64,000 nucleotides of DNA from Myxococcales bacterium UBA1660 (GCA_002320815.1 DCLA01000123.1:82267-146266); one strand, 5' to 3'; positions 28,520 to 37,393 are shown, numbered from the stretch's first letter. Made by a program: numbers and translations. The notes: generated by a model not told the origin, from the sequence alone.

Positions 28520-29334
28520 GCGGGCTCGAGACCTTCCAGGGTGTGCAGCAGCACCTCGGGGCGATCGGTCATGATCCCGTCCACGCCCAGCGCGTGCAGG
28601 CGACGCATCTCCATCGGGTCGTCGACGGTCCACACGTGGACCTTCAGTCCGTGCCGGTGGGCCGCCTCCACGAAGCGTCGGTCGACCACGCGCAGCCCCT
28701 GGTGGAAAGGCGGCACCTGCAGCGCCTGGTAGGACGGATGGAGGAAGCGATGGGTCCGGGTGCGCACCGCACCCCAGAAGGCCGCGATCCCCCGGATGCC
28801 CGGCGAGGTCACCACCCGGTCTCCGGCGAGCTCGCGGAAGCGCTCGGTCAGCGGGTCGTGGGCGCTGGCCACCAGCACCCGGTCGTGGACCCCATGGGCT
28901 TCGATGAAGTCCCAGAGCGCCTCCGCCAGCCGCGGGTCCCGGCCCTTCATCTCCAGGTTCAGGTGCAGGTCCTCGCCGAGGTCCAGCGCGTCGGCCAGGC
29001 GCGGGATGCGCAGCCCGCGCCCGCGGTGGGGGCGCGATCGCCCGTCGGGCGAGAAGTGGTAGCCGGCGTCCAGGCGCTGGAGCTCCGCCAGGGTGTGGTC
29101 GGCGATCCGTCCGCTCCCGTCGGTGCAGCGCTCCAGTCGCTCGTCGTGGTGGATCACGATCCGGCCGTCCTGGGTCCGGTGGACGTCGGTTTCGATCCAC
29201 CGGTACCCCAGCGCGTAGGCCCGCTCGAAGGCGTAGAGGGTGTTCTCCGGCCACCGCTTGGACCCCCCGCGATGGGCGAAGGGGATGAAGCCCGAGCCGA
29301 AGTAGGGGGCCGCCTGTCGAGTCTCGTTCACCAT
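28516..29334 (-). CDS. Glycerophosphodiester phosphodiesterase
   Basis: 272 residues of the GDPD TIM-barrel. Active-site residues are visible: His21 and Arg22 in FAHRGGS, Glu48 and Asp50 in WIETDVH, His63 in IHHDE, and Glu in LNLEMKG. There is no signal peptide, so it is probably cytoplasmic. It hydrolyses deacylated phospholipids to glycerol 3-phosphate and an alcohol, or acts on lysophospholipids. The end HVWTVDDPMEMRRLHALGVDG is typical. It is the first gene of a GDPD-smr pair. Confidence 0.9.
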   Translation of the reverse strand: MVNETRQAAPYFGSGFIPFAHRGGSKRWPENTLYAFERAYALGYRWIETDVHRTQDGRIVIHHDERLERCTDGSGRIADHTLAELQRLDAGYHFSPDGRSRPHRGRGLRIPRLADALDLGEDLHLNLEMKGRDPRLAEALWDFIEAHGVHDRVLVASAHDPLTERFRELAGDRVVTSPGIRGIAAFWGAVRTRTHRFLHPSYQALQVPPFHQGLRVVDRRFVEAAHRHGLKVHVWTVDDPMEMRRLHALGVDGIMTDRPEVLLHTLEGLEPA

Positions 29335-29338
29335 GGGG

Positions 29339-29367
29339 TGGGCACCTGCCTCGCCCACGTTTATCGT
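29339..29367 (+). promoter_or_regulatory. Leaderless promoter, TGGGCA-N17-TATCGT
   Basis: TATCGT (29362-29367) ends eight bases before GTG 29376. A -35-like TGGGCA (29339-29344; four of six matches to the sigma-70 consensus) lies 17 bases upstream. Confidence 0.45.
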
Positions 29368-29375
29368 CGCGGCCC

Positions 29376-30647
29376 GTGACCGCGCAACCACCGCCGAACC
29401 GCCCGGGGAACGAATCCCGCCGCCCGCGCGTAGGAGAGACCGTGGACGCCGAGGTCGAGTCGCCGCGGAGCCCCGTGGGCATCTACGTCGTCGTGGGGCT
29501 CCTCGTCGTGATCCTCCTCGCCGCGGGGGGCGCCGGGATCTGGATGCTCTGGTCGCGCTTCGCGCCCGCCGAGGAGCAAGCAGAGCAAGGGGAGCTCGCC
29601 GAGGCCGGCGACCCGGGACCGGTGACGCCGGTGGAGATGCCCGTCGCCGATCCCACCGAGGCCCGCCGCGAACGCATGCGGCAGCGGTACCGACCGGGAC
29701 CCTACGTCGAGACCGTCGGGCTCCTGCCCGGGGGAACCAGTGACCTCCGACGGATGGCCGCCGATCACCGCGGAGGCCGCACGATCGACAACCCGTGGAT
29801 CGTCGTGGGCGGCGAGCTGCGCGCCGGCGCGGCCCCGATCGACGGCCGCGCGGGGGCTCCCGGCATCCGCCTGCGCGAGAGCTCGGGGCGCCAGGTTGTG
29901 GTGCCGGGAACGCCGAGCTCGGTGCCGGTGGACACCAGCGCCGGCACCGGATCCGACGGAGCGGTCGCCGGGCTCTACCTGGAGTTCGTCGATTACCCGG
30001 GGCACTTCGTCTTGCCCGCGGTGGTGGAGAGCGAGCTGGGCACCCTGCGGGTCGCCGGAGTCGAAGAGGCCGAGATCCAGCTCGGTATCGACGCGCCCAT
30101 GTTGCCCAACGGGCAGCCGGCCCCGGCGGGCAAGGAGATCTACGCGACCGTGCGCATCGCGGCGGTCGACACCAGCGGCCGCACCAGCGCGTGGGTGGAG
30201 CGCCAGCTCCGGGTGATGCCCACCGGCACCGGCGACCTCGAGGTGACCCTCTCGATGACCCGGAGCACCGACCTCGACCTCTACGTCGTCGCACCCACCG
30301 GGGCCGTCGTCTACTACGGGAACACCGACGAGGCGTCCGGGGGGCAGCTCGACCTCGACGCCAACGCCGCCTGCAGCAGCAACATGGGCGTCGACAACGA
30401 GCACATCTTCTGGCCCCCTGGCCGGGCGCTCGCCGGGACCTACCAGGTGCGCGTGGCGAACTACGAGAGCTGCATCGGCGGCGGGCCGGTGGTCTACCGA
30501 ATCACGGTGCGCAACTGCGGGGAGACCGCCGTCTTCAGCGGAACCTTCGAAGGCGGCGGCCAGAGCGAGAGCTGCCTGGAGGACCCCGGCGCCAACCGCG
30601 GCTGGTGCCAACGGGTGGTCGACTTCGAGGTCACCCCCTGCGAGTGA
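29376..30647 (+). CDS. Single-pass membrane protein with C-terminal DUF2135/YfaP-like domain
   Basis: 423 residues: a 32-residue polar N-terminus, one membrane helix (about 34-60, VGIYVVVGLLVVILLAAGG), an acidic linker, a beta-rich middle domain, and a C-terminal domain from about residue 285 with TDLDLYVVAPTGAVVYYGN, then HIFWPPGRALAGTYQVRV. That last part matches YfaP/DUF2135-type domains, in which DLDLxVxxP and EhIxwP recur. It probably has its bulk in the periplasm. Cysteines in the last domain (AACSS, YESCIGG, NCGE, SESCLED) could form disulfides. The function is unknown. Confidence 0.6.
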   Translation: MTAQPPPNRPGNESRRPRVGETVDAEVESPRSPVGIYVVVGLLVVILLAAGGAGIWMLWSRFAPAEEQAEQGELAEAGDPGPVTPVEMPVADPTEARRERMRQRYRPGPYVETVGLLPGGTSDLRRMAADHRGGRTIDNPWIVVGGELRAGAAPIDGRAGAPGIRLRESSGRQVVVPGTPSSVPVDTSAGTGSDGAVAGLYLEFVDYPGHFVLPAVVESELGTLRVAGVEEAEIQLGIDAPMLPNGQPAPAGKEIYATVRIAAVDTSGRTSAWVERQLRVMPTGTGDLEVTLSMTRSTDLDLYVVAPTGAVVYYGNTDEASGGQLDLDANAACSSNMGVDNEHIFWPPGRALAGTYQVRVANYESCIGGGPVVYRITVRNCGETAVFSGTFEGGGQSESCLEDPGANRGWCQRVVDFEVTPCE

Positions 30648-30659
30648 GCGCGGCGCTCA
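30645..30659. terminator. Hairpin made of the two convergent stop codons
   Basis: TGAGCGC-G-GCGCTCA: the TGA of the plus-strand gene and the TCA (TGA) of the minus-strand gene are the two outer ends of a perfect 7-bp palindrome. It may act as a very compact 3' end for both transcripts. Confidence 0.4.
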
Positions 30660-33152
30660 GCCCAACTTGTCGACGCGATCGCCGAGCTCCCGGAGCTTCC
30701 GCTCCAGGGCCTCGATGCGATCCTCGGCGGCTTTCAAGGACCCATCGCCGCGGCTCAGCGCGCGGAGCTGCCGATCCAGACGGAGCTGCTCCTGCGCTGG
30801 CAGCGTCGTTCGATACCGATCCAGCGCGCCGCGCGCGCCGGTGGCGCGAGCGGTGACCAGCGCCGAGGCGGCCGCGGCGCGGACCCGGATGTTCGGGTCG
30901 CGCAGGGCGTCGATCAGCGCCTCACGGATGCGCTCCTGGGTGGGCTCGTCGGCCCGTCGGGCGACCCCGCCGAGGGCGGTGGCGGCGTGGGCCCGGGCGC
31001 GGTAGCTGGCCGCGCCGGGAGCGAGGAGCTCCACGAGATCGTCCGCGGCGCGCAACGCGCCGAGGCCCCGGAGGGCGCCGGCTTCGGCGGCCATCGCGAA
31101 GGTCGGCGTCGCGGCCTCTTTCTTCAGCCGCTCCCGGTCGCCCTCGTCGCGCTGCTTGCCCAGCGCCTCGAGGAGCGCCTCCCGGGTCCGGGGGCTCGGC
31201 GAGCGCTCGAGAGCCTCGCCGATGGCCCGCTTCGAGCGGGCGTCGCGGACCGACCCCGCGGCGCGGGCCAGCGCGGCGAGGACCCGCGGCTCCTCTTCGC
31301 TCCCCAGGAGGGAGGCGACGGCCTCGATGGCCGCCTCGGCGTTGGCCTTGCCCAGGGCGTCGGCCCACGCCTGCCGCACGCCCCAGAAGGGCTCCGCGCG
31401 GAAGGCGTCGGCCACGGCCTCGATGTTCCCCCGGCTCCCCGTGGCGCAGAGGGCCTCGCCGGCCTGGATGCGCCCCACCACGTCGGGGGCCTCGAGCTGG
31501 TTGCGCCAGCGGTGGCTGCCGGCCTCGAACTTCAGGGTGTGCATCACCTTGAGCCCGGGGTCGACGCGCACCACCGAAGGGGCCGCGTCCATGGCGAAGG
31601 TGTGCCGCAGGCGCTGGTCGTCGAAGCGCACCGTCCGCCGGTGCTCCTCGCCGTTCACCGTCCAGCCGAGCTCGAGGTCGAAGGTGAAGCAGGGGATCCC
31701 CTTCTTGTCGTCCACCTGGGTCTGGCGGAGCACGAAGGTGCCCTCCTTCTTCGCCGGGTCCCAGGCGAAGTGGCCTTCGAGGGTGGGCAGCCCCGGCGAG
31801 CGGAGCCATTGATCGAAGAAGCGCGCCAGGGAGCGCCCCGAGTGCTCCTCGAGGACCCGGCGGAAGTCGTCGGTCTCCACCACCTTGCCGGCGTAGCGGG
31901 CCACGTAGTCGCGCACGGCCGCCCAGAAGGTCTCGTCGCCGAGCATCTCGCGGAGCATGTGCAGGCGCCAACCGCCGCCGGGGTAGAGGTGGTAGTCGTA
32001 CATGTCCCAGGAGCTGTCGAAGCGCCGGGTCACGATCGGCCGCACGTAGCGCTCCCGGGTCTCCTTCACGTAGGCCTCGCGCATCCGCCACAGGTCGTGG
32101 TCGCGCGCGTCCCGGCCCTGGTCGTGGTCGAGCCAGCAGGCTTCGATGTAGGTGGCCCAGGACTCCTTGAGCCAGGCGTGGGCGAAGTCGCGGCAGACCA
32201 CCAGGTCGCCGAACCAGGTGTGGGCCATCTCGTGCACGTTCACCACGTCCACGAGCTGCCGCTCGTCGCGGGCGAGCTCTTCGTCGAGTAGGAAGCGGTC
32301 GTCCCAGGTGACCAGCGAGATGTTCTCCATCGCGCCGCCGATGAAGGGCACCGCGAGCTGGAAGTACTTCGGGTAGGGGTAGGGCGTCCCCAGGAGCTCG
32401 GGGAGCCAGCGCAGCATCTCCGCGGTGCGACCGAAGGAGCGCTCCAGGTGCTCGGCGGTGAAGGGGCCCGCGGGCGCGAAGGCCGCGGTGGGCACGCCGT
32501 CGACGGTCTCGCCGTCCCAGCGAACGAAGTCGCCCACGGCGAAGCAGGTCAGATAGCTCGGGCAGGGCTGGTCCAGCTCCCACACGACGGTGCGGGTCCC
32601 GTCCTCGTGGTCGGTGGCGCCTCGCTCGGCTCCGTTGGCGAGCACGCTCAGGTCCTTCGCGGCGCGGATCTCGAAGCGCAGGGTGGGCCGCACGTTGGGG
32701 TGGTCCACGGTGGCGAACCAATGCCGAGCGCGCTCGGTCTCGTGGTCGGTGGCCAGGAAGACCGGCGCCTTCGGATCGTCGGGGCTCGGTCCGTGGAAGA
32801 GCAGCCCGCTCCGCGGCTCGACCACGTGGTAGCGCAGCGTGACCTCCCGCTCCTCGCCGCGCGCGAAGGGCTCGGCGAAGGTCAGCGCGATGGTCCGGCC
32901 GTCGTAGTCGTGGCTGGCGCCTTCGACCTCCAGGCCCTCGAGGTCTTCGCCGTGGAGCACCAACGCGTTCGCGCCCGCGTCGTTGGCGCGCAGGCGGTGG
33001 GTGATCACCGCATCCAAGCGCTTGGCCTCCAGGTCCACCTGGAGGCGCAGGACCACGTGGACCGGCTCCAGGCGCAGCTCAGGGGCGTAGTGGTCCTTGG
33101 AGGCCGGGGTGGTGAACTCTCCGGCGGCGCGGCGGGCATGGACGAGCGTCAT
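30657..33152 (-). CDS. M1-family aminopeptidase with C-terminal HEAT repeats
   Basis: 831 residues, no signal peptide. The N-terminal beta domain is followed by the catalytic domain with GGAMEN substrate loop, HEMAHTWFGDLV (His307, Glu308, His311) and the third zinc ligand in WLKESWATYIE. From about residue 560 the usual M1 helical end is replaced by HEAT-like repeats (AIEAVASLLGSEEEPRVLAALARAA and others). A coiled coil closes the protein (KAAEDRIEALERKLRELGDRVDKL). It removes N-terminal residues from peptides. The HEAT and coiled-coil tail suggests a large complex or a docking partner. Confidence 0.9.
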   Translation of the reverse strand: MTLVHARRAAGEFTTPASKDHYAPELRLEPVHVVLRLQVDLEAKRLDAVITHRLRANDAGANALVLHGEDLEGLEVEGASHDYDGRTIALTFAEPFARGEEREVTLRYHVVEPRSGLLFHGPSPDDPKAPVFLATDHETERARHWFATVDHPNVRPTLRFEIRAAKDLSVLANGAERGATDHEDGTRTVVWELDQPCPSYLTCFAVGDFVRWDGETVDGVPTAAFAPAGPFTAEHLERSFGRTAEMLRWLPELLGTPYPYPKYFQLAVPFIGGAMENISLVTWDDRFLLDEELARDERQLVDVVNVHEMAHTWFGDLVVCRDFAHAWLKESWATYIEACWLDHDQGRDARDHDLWRMREAYVKETRERYVRPIVTRRFDSSWDMYDYHLYPGGGWRLHMLREMLGDETFWAAVRDYVARYAGKVVETDDFRRVLEEHSGRSLARFFDQWLRSPGLPTLEGHFAWDPAKKEGTFVLRQTQVDDKKGIPCFTFDLELGWTVNGEEHRRTVRFDDQRLRHTFAMDAAPSVVRVDPGLKVMHTLKFEAGSHRWRNQLEAPDVVGRIQAGEALCATGSRGNIEAVADAFRAEPFWGVRQAWADALGKANAEAAIEAVASLLGSEEEPRVLAALARAAGSVRDARSKRAIGEALERSPSPRTREALLEALGKQRDEGDRERLKKEAATPTFAMAAEAGALRGLGALRAADDLVELLAPGAASYRARAHAATALGGVARRADEPTQERIREALIDALRDPNIRVRAAAASALVTARATGARGALDRYRTTLPAQEQLRLDRQLRALSRGDGSLKAAEDRIEALERKLRELGDRVDKLG

Positions 33153-33158
33153 GGCTCG

Positions 33159-33164
33159 GCCATA
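33159..33164 (-). promoter_or_regulatory. -10-like TATGGC before the M1 gene
   Basis: On the minus strand TATGGC ends six bases before ATG 33152. It is a TAnnnC variant of the leaderless pattern. Confidence 0.3.
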
Positions 33165-33171
33165 GCACGGC

Positions 33172-34626
33172 TCAGGGGGTCATCTGAATGGGGCGGAGCT
33201 CCACCCGGGTGTCGCCCTCGCGCACCACGAAGGTCACCGGCGCGAAGCGGAAGCCGTCGATGGCGGCGACGCCTTCCCAGCGGCCGACGGGGACGTCGTC
33301 GAAGACGTACTCGCCGCGCACGTTGGTCCGGACCGCGGTGATGAAGCGCTCGCGGAGCTGGTCCTGGGTGAGCCGACCGCTGGTCCACAGCTCGAGCGCC
33401 TCCGACGGATCCACGCCCGGGCGCGCCACGAAGACCCACGCGCCGTCGAGGGGTTGGCCATTGGTCGCGTTCACCACCGTCCCGGTGAGCACGGCGCCCG
33501 TCGGCGCCGCGGAGCCCGCCGGCGCCACCGGCTGCTCCTGGAGCACCTCGCGCGGCGGCGCGGCCGCTTCCCGGGACTCCACGCCCACGCGGTAGGTCAC
33601 CGGCGCGTCCTGCGGGTTCACCAGCAGGATGGAGATCACCACGTCGCCGTCGTCGGCCTGGATGTCCACGGTGCCCATTCCCTCGCGGACGACGGTGTCC
33701 CCGCGCATCACCGCGATGGGGTGGCGCCCGTCGAGGGTGATGCGCGCCGGGCGCACCAGGTCCGGGGCCGGCCGCCAGTAGTGCTGGTCCACCGGCCGGT
33801 CGATGTCCACGGAGTCGCCGACCGCCTCGTCCACCAGCTCACCGCCGGCCCGGAGCTCGCGTACGCCGTCGATGCGCAGCCGGTCGATGGCGCCGCTGGC
33901 CAGGGCGCGCCGCCACTCCTCGGGCATCCGCTCGGCGGGCCGCGCCATCTCCACCGGCTCGAGCGCCCGGCCGTGGTAGACGCGGGTCGGAAGGGCGACC
34001 AGCTGCCCCTGGCGATCCACCAGCATGCCGCCGCTGTTGCCGGGGTTGAACTCGGTGTCGGTGCGCAGCCAGGCGACCTCGTCGCGGCCGTTCATCTGGA
34101 AGCCGGCGACGCTCCCGCCGGTGACGTTGATGGTGCGGACCCCGAGCGGGTAGCCGAAGGCCCACACGGGCGACCCGGGCCGGAGCGCTTCGGTGCCCGC
34201 CATGGGGATGGTGGGGAAGGGCGCGCCCTGGATGGGGTTGCCGTCGGTGTCCGAGAGGATGCGGACGAGGGCCAGGTCGAGCCGCGCGTCGGCCCGGACC
34301 ACGGCGCCGATCCAGCGCGGCCGCGCCGATTGGCGCGCCGACTCCACCGTGGCGAGCTGAACCCGATTGGCGCGGTTGAGCAGCGTCCCGGGGATCCCAT
34401 TGCCCGGCCGCAGATGACCCACCACGTGGAAGTTGGTGAGCACGTAGCCCCGGGGATCGATGAGCGTCCCGCTCCCCGTCGAGCCCCCGCCACCGTCGGC
34501 GAGCATGGTGATCTTCACCGCGGCGCGCACGCAGCGGTCGGTGACCTCCGGGTCGAGCTCCTGGGCCCGCGCGCCGTTCGCGGCGAGGGTGCAGGCGAGC
34601 GCCACGACGCCGACCGCGAGCCTCAC
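33172..34626 (-). CDS. Secreted trypsin-like (S1C/HtrA-type) protease with C-terminal regulatory domain
   Basis: 484 residues with a Sec signal peptide ending ANGARAQ. The triad is His67 (LTNFHVVG), Asp117 (ARLDLALV) and Ser198 (FNPGNSGGML). There is no PDZ domain. A beta-domain follows, then a carboxypeptidase-regulatory-like end from about residue 385 (GTVVNATNGQPLDGAWVFV, and GEYVFDDVPVGRW). GTG 34626 overlaps the stop of the upstream gene (GTGA). It is the last gene of a three-gene unit with a PsbP-like anchored protein and a PrsW-like membrane protease, so envelope proteolysis is the likely theme. Confidence 0.85.
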   Translation of the reverse strand: MRLAVGVVALACTLAANGARAQELDPEVTDRCVRAAVKITMLADGGGGSTGSGTLIDPRGYVLTNFHVVGHLRPGNGIPGTLLNRANRVQLATVESARQSARPRWIGAVVRADARLDLALVRILSDTDGNPIQGAPFPTIPMAGTEALRPGSPVWAFGYPLGVRTINVTGGSVAGFQMNGRDEVAWLRTDTEFNPGNSGGMLVDRQGQLVALPTRVYHGRALEPVEMARPAERMPEEWRRALASGAIDRLRIDGVRELRAGGELVDEAVGDSVDIDRPVDQHYWRPAPDLVRPARITLDGRHPIAVMRGDTVVREGMGTVDIQADDGDVVISILLVNPQDAPVTYRVGVESREAAAPPREVLQEQPVAPAGSAAPTGAVLTGTVVNATNGQPLDGAWVFVARPGVDPSEALELWTSGRLTQDQLRERFITAVRTNVRGEYVFDDVPVGRWEGVAAIDGFRFAPVTFVVREGDTRVELRPIQMTP

Positions 34627-35240
34627 GAGCCGCCTCCGATGATCCGCACGCCGCGGAGGGTGCGCTCGAGCTCGTCGCGCACGTCGACCCCATCGGCGGC
34701 GGCGAAGGCGGCCACGTGGAACGCTTCACCGCCCGGCGCGAGCACCAGCGCGTCCACGCCTTCGACCACGTGGGGCAGGACCGCGTCGCCCGGACGGCTG
34801 CCCGGCGGGTCCTGGGTCATCGCCCACCAGACCAGCGTCGCGTGGTTGCCGCCGAAGGCGTCTTCCACCTCGTCCACGTGCAGCACGCGGTAGGCGGCGC
34901 CCTGCGCGGCGCGCTCCTCCTGCAAGCGGGTCAGGGCGAGGTCCTGCGCCAGGGGAGCCATCGTGTCGGCGAGCTTCTGGATCCGCACCGAGGGCGGCAT
35001 CCCGTCCAGGCTGGGGTGCTCGACGCTCAGGACTCCGTCGCGTTCCGAGCTGGCCCAGCCCCGGGGGACGTCGACGGAGACGGCGCCGCTGAGGGCGTCG
35101 AGGGTGCGGCCGGGGGGCTCGGCAGAGCGCAGATAGAGTGTGCCGCCCACCACCAGCGCCAACGCGGTCAGCCAGACCGCGCCGTCGATCCGGAGGGTCG
35201 GCCGCGCGTCGTGGTCCACGGCGAGGGTCTCACGCGACAT
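34623..35240 (-). CDS. Membrane-anchored PsbP/DUF1795-like protein
   Basis: 205 residues: one N-terminal membrane helix (about 20-38, AVWLTALALVVGGTLYL), then a single alpha/beta domain. The pattern VSVDVPRGWASSERDGVLSV followed by RIQKL and a late VLAPGGEAFHVAAF recalls PsbP/DUF1795 domains, which often accompany secreted or membrane proteases; this is a weak fold-level match. It overlaps the PrsW-like gene by eleven bases and the downstream protease by four. The function is not known. Confidence 0.6.
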   Translation of the reverse strand: MSRETLAVDHDARPTLRIDGAVWLTALALVVGGTLYLRSAEPPGRTLDALSGAVSVDVPRGWASSERDGVLSVEHPSLDGMPPSVRIQKLADTMAPLAQDLALTRLQEERAAQGAAYRVLHVDEVEDAFGGNHATLVWWAMTQDPPGSRPGDAVLPHVVEGVDALVLAPGGEAFHVAAFAAADGVDVRDELERTLRGVRIIGGGS

Positions 35241-36198
35241 GGTCGACCTCCTCGGTGGGCAGGACGTGGCCCTCGTCGTCGAGGCCGAGCTGTGCTCGGG
35301 CGAAGCGCACGGCGAGCCGCTGGGACCCGAAGAGCACCACCGCCGCGGTCCCCAGGCCCACCGCGAAGGAGAGCAAGGGATCGAAGCCGTGGGCGGTGGT
35401 GCCGGCGACGACCACCAGCTCGTGCAGCCCCCCATGGAGCGCGACCGCCCAGAGGAAGATCCCGAGGAAGGTGAGCACGCCGTCCTCTTCGAAGCGCAAG
35501 CGGGAGAGCCCGAAGCCCAACAGGGCGCTGGCCGCGACGTCGATGAGGGTGGTGTTGGCGATGATCACCGCGCCCGCGAGGGGGAACACCTCGTCGTGCT
35601 GGGCGACGAAGAGCGCGTTGTCGACGGTGGCCAAGCCGAGCCCGGCGGCGACGGCGTAGACCACCCCGTCGATGGGCTCGTCGAACTCGGTGGTCTGGTA
35701 GACCGTGTAGCGAACGGCGACGTACACCGCGAGCATGTGCAGCGTCCCCGCGACGCCCACCGACGAAGCCAACCAGGCGTAGGGCCCGCTCCGGTGGGTC
35801 CAGTCGCCGATGGCGAAGACCTCGGTCTCCAAGGGGACCACCGCGCCGAAGCCGAGGAGCGCGCCCAGGGCGAAGACCCCCAGCACCACGCCGATGGGCT
35901 CCGGCTCCACCCGGTCCTGCCGGTAGATGAAGATCAGGAAGATCGCCGCGGGGATCCCGGCGAGGAGGACCCCCAAGCCGGCGTGGGTGGGCAGCATCCG
36001 GCCTTCCCAGATCCAGGCCACCGCGCCCACGAAGGCCACCACGAGCAGCGCCTCCAGGATGCCCGCGCGGGTCCAGTCCGTCTCGGTGGCCTCGATGGCC
36101 CGGGTCCGGTCTGCCTCACAGAAGGGGCGGTCACCGAGGAAGCCGATCTCCTCCATCGAGAAGTAGCGATGACAGACGCAACAACGGATCCCTTCCAA
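35230..36198 (-). CDS. PrsW-like membrane protease with N-terminal zinc-binding motif
   Basis: 322 residues from TTG 36198, which has GGAGG eight bases upstream; another TTG at 36261 would add 21 residues. The start holds a small Cys/His cluster (CCVCHRYFSMEE, then Cys27), likely a zinc site. About eight membrane segments follow. EPEPIGVVLG and FDEPIDGVVYAVAAGLGL, then VDNALFV and LHGGLHELVV, match the conserved stretches of PrsW/glutamic-type membrane proteases, although the EE pair of PrsW reads EP here. PrsW cleaves the anti-sigma factor RsiW in Bacillus. The local target is unknown. Confidence 0.65.
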   Translation of the reverse strand: MEGIRCCVCHRYFSMEEIGFLGDRPFCEADRTRAIEATETDWTRAGILEALLVVAFVGAVAWIWEGRMLPTHAGLGVLLAGIPAAIFLIFIYRQDRVEPEPIGVVLGVFALGALLGFGAVVPLETEVFAIGDWTHRSGPYAWLASSVGVAGTLHMLAVYVAVRYTVYQTTEFDEPIDGVVYAVAAGLGLATVDNALFVAQHDEVFPLAGAVIIANTTLIDVAASALLGFGLSRLRFEEDGVLTFLGIFLWAVALHGGLHELVVVAGTTAHGFDPLLSFAVGLGTAAVVLFGSQRLAVRFARAQLGLDDEGHVLPTEEVDHVA

Positions 36199-36271
36199 CG
36201 GCTCTCCCTCCCGGCCCGTGGCCGCGGCCCCAGTGTGCCCCGGGGCGCGCGAGGGAATCAACGGCGGGGGA

Positions 36272-37150
36272 TCAGCGACGCGCGAGCGCGTCGAGGACTT
36301 CGTCGAGCTTCTTCGCCGCCACGCTCACCCGGGTGGGCATCCCGCCCTCGAGCCCCAGGATGGACAAGAGGTCGATCCCGCTGTCGAAGCGCGCGGCGAC
36401 GGTCACCGTGCTCTCGTCGTGGACCAGGGAGATGGGCGCCAGCTCCTGTCCCATGAGCAGCAGGTGGGTCTTGTCGTAGAAGCCCTGCCGGACCCGGGCG
36501 TCGCAGACCGCGACATCGCCGCGGATCGTGTACCGGGTCGCCAGGCGCTTGGACTCGTTCTCCTTGGCCAGAAGCTCCTCGGCGGCCAGCCGGAACTCGC
36601 GGAGCATCGCCTTGTCCTGGGCGCCCTCGGCCAGGTAGCGGATCATCATCCCGCGCATGCCGTCGTCCCGGGGGTTGCCGCGAAGCGCGCGGTCGAGGAC
36701 CTCGGCGCGCTCCGAGGGGATCCCCATCCGGGTGTCGATGGCGCGGGCGTCGTCGTCGGCGCCGGGGTACGGCTCCTCGCCGCCACGGATCCACTTCGCC
36801 GCCGAGCAGAGCCCGTCGAAGTCGATGTGGCAGCAGATGGTGTCCACCTTGCCGGCCCATTGGACCCGCTCGGGGGTGACCATCTCCGGACACGCGCCGT
36901 GCTGGGCCTTGGTGCGCAACACGAAGCGGGGGTCGTCGGCGTACTCGCCGTGGCGCTCGTGGTCGTGGTGATCGACCCACATCGCCAACCGCTTCCCCAG
37001 TCCGTTGATGAAGGGCAGCGTGACCTTCTCGAAGCTGGCGCCGCCGGCGTTGGAGGCGAACGCCACGTCGAGGACCACCACCCGCCCGCTCAGGCTCTGC
37101 GCCTTGGGCAGCTTGCGGGGAGTGCCGTAGGCGATGCGGGGGAAGGTCAT
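36272..37150 (-). CDS. DHH-like phosphoesterase with motifs in permuted order
   Basis: 292 residues, cytoplasmic. VVVLDVAFASN (a metal-binding Asp) is followed by MWVDHHDH (the DHH motif, about residue 60) and GACPEMV. Only afterwards, near residue 105, comes ICCHIDFDGLCSAAKW, which looks like the HxDxDGxxSA motif that normally opens the DHH domain. A C-terminal part with GGMPTRVSVAAKKLDEVL could be the DHHA1-type substrate domain. DHH enzymes cleave nucleotides, short oligonucleotides or pyrophosphate. Both the assignment and the permutation come from my reading of motifs and are not confirmed. Confidence 0.55.
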   Translation of the reverse strand: MTFPRIAYGTPRKLPKAQSLSGRVVVLDVAFASNAGGASFEKVTLPFINGLGKRLAMWVDHHDHERHGEYADDPRFVLRTKAQHGACPEMVTPERVQWAGKVDTICCHIDFDGLCSAAKWIRGGEEPYPGADDDARAIDTRMGIPSERAEVLDRALRGNPRDDGMRGMMIRYLAEGAQDKAMLREFRLAAEELLAKENESKRLATRYTIRGDVAVCDARVRQGFYDKTHLLLMGQELAPISLVHDESTVTVAARFDSGIDLLSILGLEGGMPTRVSVAAKKLDEVLDALARR

Positions 37151-37192
37151 CGCCGGGACAATGGGAGCTGCACCCCCCGCGCGCAAGGTCGC

Positions 37193-37393
37193 CTAGCAGG
37201 TTGGTGAAATAGGGGCCGCAGGCCGCGTTTCATCGACCTGCTCCTTTGCCCCGCCGCAGGCGGTTGCCCCGCCGCAGGCGGTTGCCTCGCCGAAGGCGAT
37301 TGCCCCGCCGCAGGCGGATGCCTCCGTGTTCCAGGAGCGAATGGCTCTGATGAGGCGGGTCAGCACGGCGACGATGGCCTCGTAGCGGTCCAT
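37193..37393 (-). pseudogene. Remnant of a four-helix-bundle (23S rRNA intervening-protein-like) gene
   Basis: The 66-codon frame begins MDRYEAIVAVLTRLIRAIRSW, which resembles the last helix of small four-helix-bundle proteins common in myxobacteria. It then runs through four ACGGAT-type six-residue repeats encoded by the 18-base repeat cluster. The first three helices are not present upstream: bases up to 37525 stay open but give no recognisable helices. I therefore read this as a decayed 3' end. The identification rests on one short helix and is tentative. Confidence 0.35.
37246..37317. repeat. Four tandem 18-base repeats
   Basis: Units at 37246, 37264, 37282 and 37300. Units 1, 2 and 4 are TTGCCCCGCCGCAGGCGG; unit 3 differs at four positions. 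On the minus strand they encode ACGGAT-like six-residue repeats at the end of the gene remnant. A fifth, broken unit follows. Confidence 0.9.
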
